Source of the DNA: Clostridiales bacterium
GTDB taxonomy: Bacteria > Bacillota > Desulfotomaculia > Desulfotomaculales > VENG01
Direction: 5' to 3'
DNA: 41,389 bases
Assembly: GCA_021736985.1 (NCBI GenBank)
Contig: JAIPEW010000025.1
Coordinates: 1-41,389 of the forward strand
Part shown: piece after piece, positions 35,004 to 41,013 of the stretch
How positions within the stretch are numbered: the first letter of the stretch is position 1
Layout of the letters: each line of letters begins with the position of its first letter
Made by a program: the position numbers and the translations under genes
The notes under the pieces: generated by a model
The model's database searches: none
What the model saw: only the letters and a program-made list of their open reading frames with translations
What the model was told of the DNA's origin: nothing

Positions 35004-35630
35004 TTGTACCAGAAAATAAGTCTTGCTGTTCAGGAGGGTGAAATAGAAGAAGTTGATCAATTAACAATAAAATCTCTAGAAAAAGGTAACGATCCCCTGG
35101 ATGTATTGAATAATGCATTAATGTCTGGAATAGAGATAGTAGGACAGAAGTTTGCTGACGGGGAACTGTTTATTCCCGAAGTTATGATGTGTGCACAGGC
35201 ACTGCAGGCGGGAATTGATAGGTTAAATCCTTTTTTAAAACAGGATGAAAATCCTCACAGGGCTAAAATTGTAATAGGGACTGTTGCCAATGATGTGCAC
35301 GACCTGGGTAAAAACCTGGTTAAAATGATGTTAACTGCAAACGGCTATGAAGTAATTGACATGGGAGTTAATGTGTCAGCTGAAGAGTTTGCCGGGGCAG
35401 TAAGGGGACACAACCCGGATGTTGTTGGTATGTCTGCTCTTATTACTACTACCATGCTAGAAATGTCAAAAACTATAGAATATATTAAAACACAAGGACT
35501 TCATAACGGTTCTCTAAAAATACTGGTCGGTGGGGCCCCGGTAACAGAAAAGTTTGCTAAAGAAATAGGGGCGGACCTGTATGCTGATGACGCTATCGAA
35601 GCAGCAAGGATTCTTAGAGAAATACTGTAA
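35004..35630 (+). CDS. Corrinoid (B12-binding) methyl-carrier protein, MttC/MtgC-like
   Basis: 208-residue carrier that holds the methyl group on cobalt. N-terminal helical cap domain (1-85), then the B12-binding Rossmann domain with the base-off/His-on motif DVHDLG (His99 is the lower cobalt ligand), VVGMSALITTTM and GGAPV (173-177). Start TTG 35004 with GAGAGGGTGG upstream. It sits directly between the pterin-binding methyltransferase and the MetH-activation-like protein, 16 bp from each, so all should be made together. Confidence 0.94.
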   Translation: MYQKISLAVQEGEIEEVDQLTIKSLEKGNDPLDVLNNALMSGIEIVGQKFADGELFIPEVMMCAQALQAGIDRLNPFLKQDENPHRAKIVIGTVANDVHDLGKNLVKMMLTANGYEVIDMGVNVSAEEFAGAVRGHNPDVVGMSALITTTMLEMSKTIEYIKTQGLHNGSLKILVGGAPVTEKFAKEIGADLYADDAIEAARILREIL

Positions 35631-35647
35631 GACGGGGGTGATAGCAA

Positions 35648-36322
35648 GTGATAATTGCCAATCCAAATGATATCCCCATAAATAAATCCAAGGTCCTTTG
35701 TTATCTTGGGTATAAGATTGATAAAAATAAAGTAAAAGATATAATATTTGAACTGTTAGATGAACAATTGGAGAAAGCTCGTACTTTAATTGTTCCCCGT
35801 GGAGTATATCGTGTATTAGAAAAAAACGATCTTGTAAACCATAAGTTGTTTTTTGATGCTCAAAAGATAGCTTTTGGTGTCTGTACAATTGGAAACGAAT
35901 TAGAGCAAGAAGTAAAAAGACTTTTTGCTTGCAGAGAATATACGAGGGGAGTACTCCTAGATTCAATTGGTTCCGTAAGTGCAGAGGCAATTACAGACAT
36001 AGTTAATGATGAATTAAATAATTATGCGCGCCAGGCAGGTTTAAACATAACCAGGCGCTTCAGCCCGGGATACGGCGAGTGGGATGTTCAAGAACAAAAA
36101 CTATTGTTTAATTATATGGGCAACTTAACTGCGGGTGTACGTATGTTACCGTCGGGATTGATGCTGCCTATAAAATCTGTAAGCTTTGCTTGCAAGATCA
36201 GCAATTTTAAAATGAAAGAGGTAAATAAGGGAGATAAATGCTTAACATGCAATATGCGCCATAAATGCTTATATAACCAGGCAAGCAAGGAATACAAAAA
36301 AGAAGCGAAACCTGGGAACTAG
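35648..36322 (+). CDS. Stand-alone methionine-synthase (MetH) activation-domain-like protein
   Basis: 224 residues, related to the C-terminal activation domain of cobalamin-dependent methionine synthase. In MetH that domain binds SAM and helps to re-methylate inactive cob(II)alamin. The SAM-binding signature is RRFSPGYGEW (136-145), equivalent to the RxxPGY of MetH. The C-terminus carries Cys182, Cys198, Cys201 and Cys207 (KCLTCNMRHKC), which could hold an Fe-S cluster. Start GTG 35648 after GGGGGTG. Last gene of the operon; the usual ATP-dependent activator (RamA type) is not present, so this protein probably reactivates the corrinoid protein. Inferred. Confidence 0.85.
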   Translation: MIIANPNDIPINKSKVLCYLGYKIDKNKVKDIIFELLDEQLEKARTLIVPRGVYRVLEKNDLVNHKLFFDAQKIAFGVCTIGNELEQEVKRLFACREYTRGVLLDSIGSVSAEAITDIVNDELNNYARQAGLNITRRFSPGYGEWDVQEQKLLFNYMGNLTAGVRMLPSGLMLPIKSVSFACKISNFKMKEVNKGDKCLTCNMRHKCLYNQASKEYKKEAKPGN

Positions 36323-36355
36323 AAGGCGGGGTAATGTAAAAACCCGCCTTTTTTT
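36323..36355 (+). terminator. Intrinsic terminator of the corrinoid operon
   Basis: AAGGCGGG (36323-36330) pairs with CCCGCCTT (36343-36350), followed by a T-run to 36355. Confidence 0.95.
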
Positions 36356-36360
36356 ATTAA

Positions 36361-36388
36361 TTGACAATAATAAAATTTGTAATAAAAT
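36361..36388 (+). promoter_or_regulatory. Promoter of tRNA-Val
   Basis: TTGACA (36361-36366), 16-bp spacer, TAAAAT (36383-36388); predicted start about 8 nt before the tRNA. TATAAT at 36395 is too close to the tRNA to be its -10. Confidence 0.6.
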
Positions 36389-36402
36389 AAATTTTATAAT
36401 AT

Positions 36403-36477
36403 GGGGACGTAGTTCAGCGGGAGAGCGCTTGACTCACATTCAAGAGGCCGGTGGTTCGAAGCCACTCGTCCCCACCA
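36403..36477 (+). tRNA. tRNA-Val (anticodon CAC)
   Basis: Cloverleaf read by eye: acceptor GGGGACG/CGTCCCC, discriminator A and encoded CCA (36475-36477). Anticodon stem CTTGA/TCAAG with loop CTCACAT, so the anticodon is CAC (36434-36436), reading GUG valine codons. T-arm GGTGG-TTCGAAG-CCACT with one G-U pair. No intron. It has its own promoter and terminator. It stands directly left of the parM-parR genes, a classic type of integration site, but no integrase or repeated 3' end is seen. Confidence 0.95.
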
Positions 36478-36485
36478 GAAATTTT

Positions 36486-36520
36486 AAATTCTCCTTAGTC
36501 ACTAAAGGAGAATTTTTTTA
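36486..36520 (+). terminator. Intrinsic terminator after tRNA-Val
   Basis: AAATTCTCCTT (36486-36496) pairs with AAGGAGAATTT (36505-36515), followed by more T. Confidence 0.9.
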
Positions 36521-36534
36521 AAAAAAACACCAAA

Positions 36535-36571
36535 CAAACATTTGCCAGTACGTACATATGTTTGCTATAAT
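36535..36571 (+). promoter_or_regulatory. Probable parM-parR promoter with overlapping operator-like repeats
   Basis: TTGCCA (36542-36547), 18-bp spacer, TATAAT (36566-36571). An inverted repeat CAAACAT (36535-36541)/ATGTTTG (36558-36564) covers the promoter, and the spacer holds AGTACGTACA (36547-36556), which also occurs in the 11-bp repeat array at 38946-38955. This fits autoregulation by the ParR-like protein. Confidence 0.5.
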
Positions 36572-36656
36572 ATGTATAAGATTTAGAGCAGATTAAATTA
36601 ATAGCAAAACACTATTTTATTGTGTATTTAAGTAATTTAAAGAAAGGATGTTAATT

Positions 36657-37622
36657 ATGAAGGTTGTTTCTGTTGATTTAGGTTATTCCACGGTAAAAGG
36701 TATAAATTCAAATGGCTGTTCTGTAAACTTTAATAGTTATGCAGCACCATACGTTAAATATCCCATGGAAGAAGATTTAAACGGTGTAGTAAGTGTCAGC
36801 AGTTTTAACTCGGAATCAAAATATTTTTATGGTAAAAAAGCAATTAGAGAAGGCGACAAATGCGGCGGGTTTACCATGGATCAAGAAAAACATACCCATC
36901 CTTACCATGATATTTTAATGCTTACAGCAGCAGGATTGCTAAATTACAAGCCAGGTGATGTATTAGCAGTAGGTGTTCCTATCTCGTACAGGAATCAGAA
37001 GAGCATTTTAAAAGAGCACTTGCAAAAACTTCATGCTTTTGTTGGAGTAGATGGAAAGGGATCTACACGAATTTCATTTAATGACATCGTTGTATTAACC
37101 CAGGGCATAGTAGGTTTTTCATTATTAGATAACCTGCCTGAAGGTATACTAGTATCAATTGACAGTGGGGAAAAGACAACGGATATATCTGTTGTAGAAC
37201 ATTATGATGGGGATATTCAACCTGTTCCTGCAAAGTGTTTTTCAATCGAAACGGGTTTTTATTCTGTAATTGATAATATTGCAATGCTTTTCCAGGAGCA
37301 AACTGGTTATCCCATATCTTATGTAAAGGCTCGTGAGATAGTAGATAAAGGTTGTATAACTTTTAAAGGTAAGAAAATAGATTTTAATAAAACTATTCAT
37401 AAAGTAAAAAAGGATTTAACACGTTCTATTGTGAGTTCTATGTACTCGCACCTGGGAGAAACAGCAGATTTTACAGCAGGATTTTATTTGCTGGGCGGGG
37501 GTGCAGATGCACTGCCTTTCAGCAGTTTCATCAATGCTGAACTAATGCAGGACCCGCAAATGGTAACAGCAAAAGCTTATTTGAACTTAGTTGAAGAATC
37601 ACTGGGAGAAGAAGCGGTTTAG
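36657..37622 (+). CDS. Actin-like ATPase, ParM/StbA family
   Basis: 321-residue actin fold protein. Nucleotide-binding motifs in order: phosphate-1 SVDLGYSTVKG (residues 5-15), phosphate-2 SIDSGEKTTDISVV (near 168) and the adenosine motif YLLGGGADALPF (near 281). Relatives are ParM of plasmid R1, Alp proteins and archaeal Ta0583-type actins; ParM filaments push apart plasmids bound by ParR at parC. ATG 36657 has AAAGGA about 9 bases upstream; ATG 36648 is in frame but too close to it. 57 bp before a ParR-like gene. On a chromosome its role could be segregation of an integrated element or a host function; there are no replication genes nearby. Confidence 0.88.
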   Translation: MKVVSVDLGYSTVKGINSNGCSVNFNSYAAPYVKYPMEEDLNGVVSVSSFNSESKYFYGKKAIREGDKCGGFTMDQEKHTHPYHDILMLTAAGLLNYKPGDVLAVGVPISYRNQKSILKEHLQKLHAFVGVDGKGSTRISFNDIVVLTQGIVGFSLLDNLPEGILVSIDSGEKTTDISVVEHYDGDIQPVPAKCFSIETGFYSVIDNIAMLFQEQTGYPISYVKAREIVDKGCITFKGKKIDFNKTIHKVKKDLTRSIVSSMYSHLGETADFTAGFYLLGGGADALPFSSFINAELMQDPQMVTAKAYLNLVEESLGEEAV

Positions 37623-37679
37623 CATTTATATACTGTTTAACTATTGTACATGCTTTGTAAACAACGGGGGGGACTGGTT

Positions 37680-38006
37680 ATGGGTAGGAAAATTAAAGGG
37701 AAAAAAGGCAAGAGGTTTGATCTCTGGTTATCTGAAAATCATCCTTTTTTTAATATTCCACCGGGGGAACGCAGCCGGTGGCTGCGGTTTGTTATTGAAG
37801 AAAAGCTGGGTGTGGCGAGTACTACGCATCAAGCTCCTGCCCTGGTTAATACTTCGCCTGCAAACGGTGAAAATAAACCATCTTATTATGCAGATAACCA
37901 GTTATCTAATAATACCAGCAGGATATTTGAGCCCGGCAGAGATAAGATTCAACAAGGAAAGCCAGTAGAGCCGAAAAAAAAGAACGAAGCATTATTAAAC
38001 TTTTAA
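37680..38006 (+). CDS. Small ParR-like ribbon-helix-helix DNA-binding protein
   Basis: 108 residues. The N-terminal half (KRFDLWLSENHPFFNIPPG then ERSRWLRFVIEEKLG) matches the shape of ParR proteins: one strand, then helices with the GERSxxLRxxI pattern typical of ribbon-helix-helix repressors. The second half is Asn-, Pro- and Ser-rich and probably disordered, ending in a basic-hydrophobic tip (PKKKNEALLNF) as in ParR tails that contact ParM. ATG 37680 follows CGGGGGGGA at 37665; another frame opening at 37644 adds residues of no known use. Identification as ParR rests on pattern and on its place 57 bp after parM. Confidence 0.72.
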   Translation: MGRKIKGKKGKRFDLWLSENHPFFNIPPGERSRWLRFVIEEKLGVASTTHQAPALVNTSPANGENKPSYYADNQLSNNTSRIFEPGRDKIQQGKPVEPKKKNEALLNF

Positions 38007-38022
38007 AAAAAACATATTTTAA

Positions 38023-38060
38023 ACCGAAAAAAAAGACCACCGGTTGATGGTCTTTTTTTT
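38023..38060. terminator. Bidirectional terminator between the ParR-like and NAD-binding genes
   Basis: GACCA (38035-38039) pairs with TGGTC (38048-38052); A-run before and T-run after (T to 38060) extend the stem and serve both converging genes. Confidence 0.88.
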
Positions 38061-38061
38061 T

Positions 38062-38745
38062 CTATAATTTTTCTTCTTTTTCTAGTTCAGCTAATAACTC
38101 CAGAGCAAACGGGCCAATGTCATTATAGGCATAGGATTTAATTGACCCGGCAGCAGCAGCTCTTATGGCAGAATTAATAACTTCATCTGTAAAACCTTTT
38201 TTAGATAAGATTTTTTGTATCCTGAGACCTGCCCGGAAAGCTTCGCGAGTAGCTAACGTGTTGACCTCTTCTACTTGACTTTCATCACCTTCTACAACCT
38301 GTCCCAGGACGCTAAAAATTTCTTTTGCAACAGTTAAACTTTTTTCACTTTCAGCATCAACTATTATTACTGGAGACTCGTTCATTTCCCTGTAATGCGT
38401 TACCATTTTTGCCCCTACCAGATTTTCTGGATAACTGCATACAGGTTTTAGTTCATTTTTTAGTACGGTAGTAGCAATATTGATAACTACAGTATCCTTG
38501 TTTAAGTATTTATCAACATTTTTTAAAGCATCTGCCGTGACTTTTGGGGGGAGTGCTAAAATTAATACTTTACAATCAGTCACTTTAGATGAAGGAGCAT
38601 AAGTGCCGCCAACTTTTGAAGCAGTATCCCTGCCTTTTTCTTCATTTTCATCATAAACAAAGATTTCACAGCGTTCATTAATACCACTGGCAATAATGCT
38701 GCCCATGCGTCCAGTTCCCATAATTAGTACTTTCATTTTTTCCAT
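38062..38745 (-). CDS. NAD(P)-binding oxidoreductase, ProC/F420-dependent-reductase-like
   Basis: 227-residue Rossmann protein. Dinucleotide motif VLIMGTGRMGSIIASGI at the N-terminus, the ALPPKVTADALKNV strand-helix and a C-terminal helical domain with TREAFRAGLRIQ and AIRAAAAGSIKSY. The pattern is closest to pyrroline-5-carboxylate reductase (ProC) and the coenzyme-F420-dependent NADP oxidoreductase family, but it is short for ProC (about 265-270) and lacks a clear proline-site motif, so the substrate is open. ATG 38745 with GGAGG 7 bases upstream. It is convergent with parM-parR and downstream of the 11-bp repeat array. Confidence 0.78.
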   Translation of the reverse strand: MEKMKVLIMGTGRMGSIIASGINERCEIFVYDENEEKGRDTASKVGGTYAPSSKVTDCKVLILALPPKVTADALKNVDKYLNKDTVVINIATTVLKNELKPVCSYPENLVGAKMVTHYREMNESPVIIVDAESEKSLTVAKEIFSVLGQVVEGDESQVEEVNTLATREAFRAGLRIQKILSKKGFTDEVINSAIRAAAAGSIKSYAYNDIGPFALELLAELEKEEKL

Positions 38746-39193
38746 GAGTAGACCTCCAAGTAGATATATTTATGTTACATACATCATGTGTTTATGACGT
38801 GTATAGATTTAGAATTTTAGGGATAAAAAGGTAAAGTCATTAAATCAATATGTATCTAATTAGTTATATAATATATTATTAATTAATGTTTATCAAGATA
38901 ATTTAATATTCTTAATTATATGATTAATATATATATACGCATAAAGTACGTACAATCTCCGTACAATATCCGTAAGTTGTCCCGGTAGTATACGTATGAG
39001 TTCCGTAATTATTATAACTGTTAGATTGTAACTCAAAAAAATTTTTTTGCTGAACATGGTAATTTATGGGTATTACACCGGCCTTATTTAAAAATGTGTT
39101 AACAATCTGCCCCCTGGGACTTCACTCACGCCAGAAAAGTTTACATGTTTTGTTGTGAGCAATTCAAGTCAATAACTGTCCCCATGCTATATT
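38746..39193. other. Gene-free region between the NAD-binding and zinc-ribbon genes
   Basis: 448 bp. From left to right: the ribosome-binding site of the minus-strand NAD-binding gene; an imperfect inverted repeat ATACATCAT...ATGACGTGTAT (38780-38804); a very AT-rich stretch (38840-38938); the 11-bp repeat array (38939-39015); and a REP-like remnant (39167-39185). No open reading frame with a ribosome-binding site. Confidence 0.7.
38939..39015. repeat. Array of 11-bp direct repeats, parC-like iterons
   Basis: Seven consecutive 11-bp units in register: GCATAAAGTAC, GTACAATCTCC, GTACAATATCC, GTAAGTTGTCC, CGGTAGTATAC, GTATGAGTTCC, GTAATTATTAT. The clearest common form is GTAnnnTnTCC (units 2, 3 and 4); units 1, 5 and 7 are degenerate. 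One helix turn per unit places sites on one face of the DNA, as in the parC site of plasmid R1, which is built of 11-bp ParR-binding repeats. The ParR-like gene is 0.9 kb away. Confidence 0.6.
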
Positions 39194-39514
39194 TTACATT
39201 GACATTATTGCTCCTAAGAACATGCCCAGGATCATGCACGCACTGTTTACAATCATCAAGGTTGTGCCTGTACCTTCATTGCCATATTTTTTAACTTTGT
39301 AACCAAGGTATATACCAAGTCCTCCTAAAAGAGGTGGAATAAACACAAGTGCTGTAATTGCAAGTATAATAGAAGAAAAACACAGCCATCCTGTTTTAGA
39401 CTTGTTGTTATCTGTATTTTGTTCAACTTCATTTGTGCAAGATAAGAATTCACCACAGTTAGGACAGTAATTCATGTTTTTTTCCACATTTTTTCCGCAG
39501 TTTGGACAGTGTAT
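39194..39514 (-). CDS. Zinc-ribbon membrane protein (double CxxC, DUF4190-like tail)
   Basis: 106 residues if read from 39514. Two zinc-finger halves, HCPNCGKN and NYCPNCGEF, form a treble-clef-like ribbon. Two membrane helices follow (LCFSSIILAITALVFIPPLLGGLGI and TTLMIVNSACMILGMFLGAIM). The first CPNCG lies before any ATG/GTG/TTG: the frame begins after a stop at 39518-39520 and the first usable codon is ATA (39514), 8 bases after AGGTGG. A start at GTG 39487 would lose half the ribbon. It may use the rare ATA start, or be a decayed gene. Function unknown. Confidence 0.65.
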   Translation of the reverse strand: MHCPNCGKNVEKNMNYCPNCGEFLSCTNEVEQNTDNNKSKTGWLCFSSIILAITALVFIPPLLGGLGIYLGYKVKKYGNEGTGTTLMIVNSACMILGMFLGAIMSM

Positions 39515-39634
39515 AGCTCACACCACCTTTTCAATTATATATTTATAATTATGACTTATTGACTGTGAATTTGATCAGTTATATAAATTTTTAAAAATGA
39601 TTTAGTTATAGTATTTTTTATTAGTTGGATAATT

Positions 39635-39642
39635 GTTATAAT
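39635..39642 (+). promoter_or_regulatory. Possible extended -10 promoter of the FCD regulator gene
   Basis: TGT followed by TATAAT (TGTTATAAT region, -10 at 39637-39642), about 50 bp before the ATG; no clear -35. Confidence 0.35.
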
Positions 39643-39693
39643 AAAAAATGTTTTTAAATAACAAATCGAATGTATCTCTTGGGTGGTGGACAC

Positions 39694-40440
39694 ATGAAAA
39701 ATGTTAGCGAGCAGGAATACGAAATTTTAAGGATATTAGACAAAGAAGAAAATTTCATCGGATCAGGTTATCTTTGTAAATTACTAAATGATCAGGGGAT
39801 AAATATAAGTGAAGCAACTGTTGGAAGAGTCTTAAGTGAAATGGATCGCAGAAGTCTAACTATTAAGTACGGGTATAAAGGGCGGGTTATTTCCTCAGAA
39901 GGTAGACAAGCACTTGAGTATATTGTCAATATAAAGAGACAAAACATGTGTGGAGAGCGCATTTTAAATATTGTTAATTCCAATAAGAAGCAGGATATTA
40001 TAGATATACTTGTTGCTAGAAGGGCTATTGAGAGAGAATTATCAAGGCTTGCTGCCGTTAATGCTTCAGAGGAAGAAATTGAAATAATGAAAAAAGTTCT
40101 TCACGAGCAGGAAGAATGTGTTTTGAAAAATGTAATGACAGCTGAAAAAAATGAAAAGTTTCACAAACTAGTAGAAAGGGCAGCTAAAAACAAGTTTTTA
40201 GCTGCTTCTATGAATTTAATACGCCAGGGAAAACAAATATCTTATATCCTGGAGAATATAAGAAAAGAAGTAAAGGGGACCCTGGCTGTAGAGCATACAG
40301 CTATTTTAAAAGAGATTATAAATCGCAATCCCGAAGGAGCAGAAGAAGCTATGATTGCGCATATAGAAAGCCTTGTTTCTGACGTGGATAAGTACTGGGA
40401 AAATAAATATTGCAGGGATGATGTAAAAAAACAGGAGTGA
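39694..40440 (+). CDS. Transcriptional regulator: winged helix plus FCD ligand domain
   Basis: 248 residues. The N-terminal winged helix (about 1-75; EILRILDKEENFIGSGYLCK...SEATVGRVLSEMD) is of the NrpR/RNase R 'HTH_12' kind, not the usual GntR wing. The C-terminal 150 residues form an FCD domain as in FadR-type regulators: all helical, with candidate metal ligands His in EKFHKLV, AVEHTAIL and MIAHIESL. Such domains bind carboxylic acids or other small metabolites. ATG 39694 with GGTGGTGG upstream; the frame opens at 39670. Its target is not known; the divergent zinc-ribbon gene and the corrinoid genes are candidates by closeness only. Confidence 0.82.
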   Translation: MKNVSEQEYEILRILDKEENFIGSGYLCKLLNDQGINISEATVGRVLSEMDRRSLTIKYGYKGRVISSEGRQALEYIVNIKRQNMCGERILNIVNSNKKQDIIDILVARRAIERELSRLAAVNASEEEIEIMKKVLHEQEECVLKNVMTAEKNEKFHKLVERAAKNKFLAASMNLIRQGKQISYILENIRKEVKGTLAVEHTAILKEIINRNPEGAEEAMIAHIESLVSDVDKYWENKYCRDDVKKQE

Positions 40441-40455
40441 TGCTCCTGATTTTTT
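40432..40455 (+). terminator. Intrinsic terminator overlapping the end of the FCD regulator gene
   Basis: CAGGAG (40432-40437) pairs with CTCCTG (40443-40448), loop TGATG containing the stop codon TGA, then six T. Confidence 0.85.
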
Positions 40456-40497
40456 ATATGGTATAATTAACCTCTGATTACAAAAGCAGCGTTCTTA

Positions 40498-40507
40498 TTT
40501 GTCGAAA
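40498..40507 (+). promoter_or_regulatory. Perfect Spo0A box
   Basis: TTTGTCGAAA, the consensus binding site of the sporulation master regulator Spo0A. It lies 5 bp before a TATAAT (40513-40518) and 20 bp before the TTGACA of the next promoter, upstream of the Spo0E-like gene. Confidence 0.65.
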
Positions 40508-40526
40508 TTTGATATAATCTTGTTCC

Positions 40527-40555
40527 TTGACACTGTTTTAATAAAATAACATAAT
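40527..40555 (+). promoter_or_regulatory. Probable sigma-A promoter of the Spo0E-like gene
   Basis: TTGACA (40527-40532), 17-bp spacer, CATAAT (40550-40555); predicted start near 40562, leader about 165 nt. The leader holds CTCAT/ATGAG (40621-40635) and TCAT/ATGA small inverted repeats around 40686-40698. Confidence 0.65.
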
Positions 40556-40728
40556 ACAAGTAAGTTAAGAAAAAATTAACATGGATGTTTATAGCAGTCC
40601 TTTTTTTAAAGCAAAACCTCCTCATTTTTGATGAGCATGTTTTGTATAAGTTTTAAAGTAGTTAAATTTTTTTATAATTTTAGCTCATCAATGATGAAGA
40701 GCATTATTGCAGAAGAGGGGGGATTGTT

Positions 40729-40929
40729 CTGAAGACTTCCGAGTATATATACAGCGAGTTTAAAAGGGAACAGCATAAGCTTAATATGATGGACAGGTTT
40801 GACCCGGGTATAATTTTTCAATCCCAGAAAGTTGATAAACTACACATTGAGTTTGAAAGACAACTTGAAAAGGAATTGAAACATAATTTTGTACCCGACA
40901 ATAAAATTATTGGCAACACTGCTCCGTAA
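40729..40929 (+). CDS. Spo0E-like aspartyl-phosphate phosphatase (CTG start)
   Basis: 66-residue protein, the size of the Spo0E family, which dephosphorylates Spo0A~P or other response regulators and so delays sporulation. The signature SQxxD is present (FQSQKVDKLHIEFERQLEKE), inside the second of two helices, with a charged first helix (SEYIYSEFKREQHKLNMMDR). The frame has no ATG before Met19; CTG 40729 is 6 bases after AGAGGGGGG, which is an excellent spacing. ATT at 40723 is a less likely start. Upstream lie a perfect Spo0A box and a good promoter, so feedback control by Spo0A is likely. Confidence 0.75.
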   Translation: MKTSEYIYSEFKREQHKLNMMDRFDPGIIFQSQKVDKLHIEFERQLEKELKHNFVPDNKIIGNTAP

Positions 40930-41013
40930 GGAGTTAAATAATAAATTTCTTAGCACGCGAAACAGAATTCTCGCAGGAGCTAGTGTAAGTAAAAATTGTA
41001 GGAGGGATGTTTT

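Noticed and set aside
36361-36400. TTGACA with TATAAT at 36395 as the tRNA promoter
   Set aside because: Spacer of 28 bp is too long and transcription would start inside the tRNA; TAAAAT at 36383 is the better -10.
37591-37968. 125-codon open frame overlapping the ParR-like gene
   Set aside because: Starts inside parM, has no ribosome-binding site and an implausible composition; the 37680 frame has GGGGGGGA and RHH residues.
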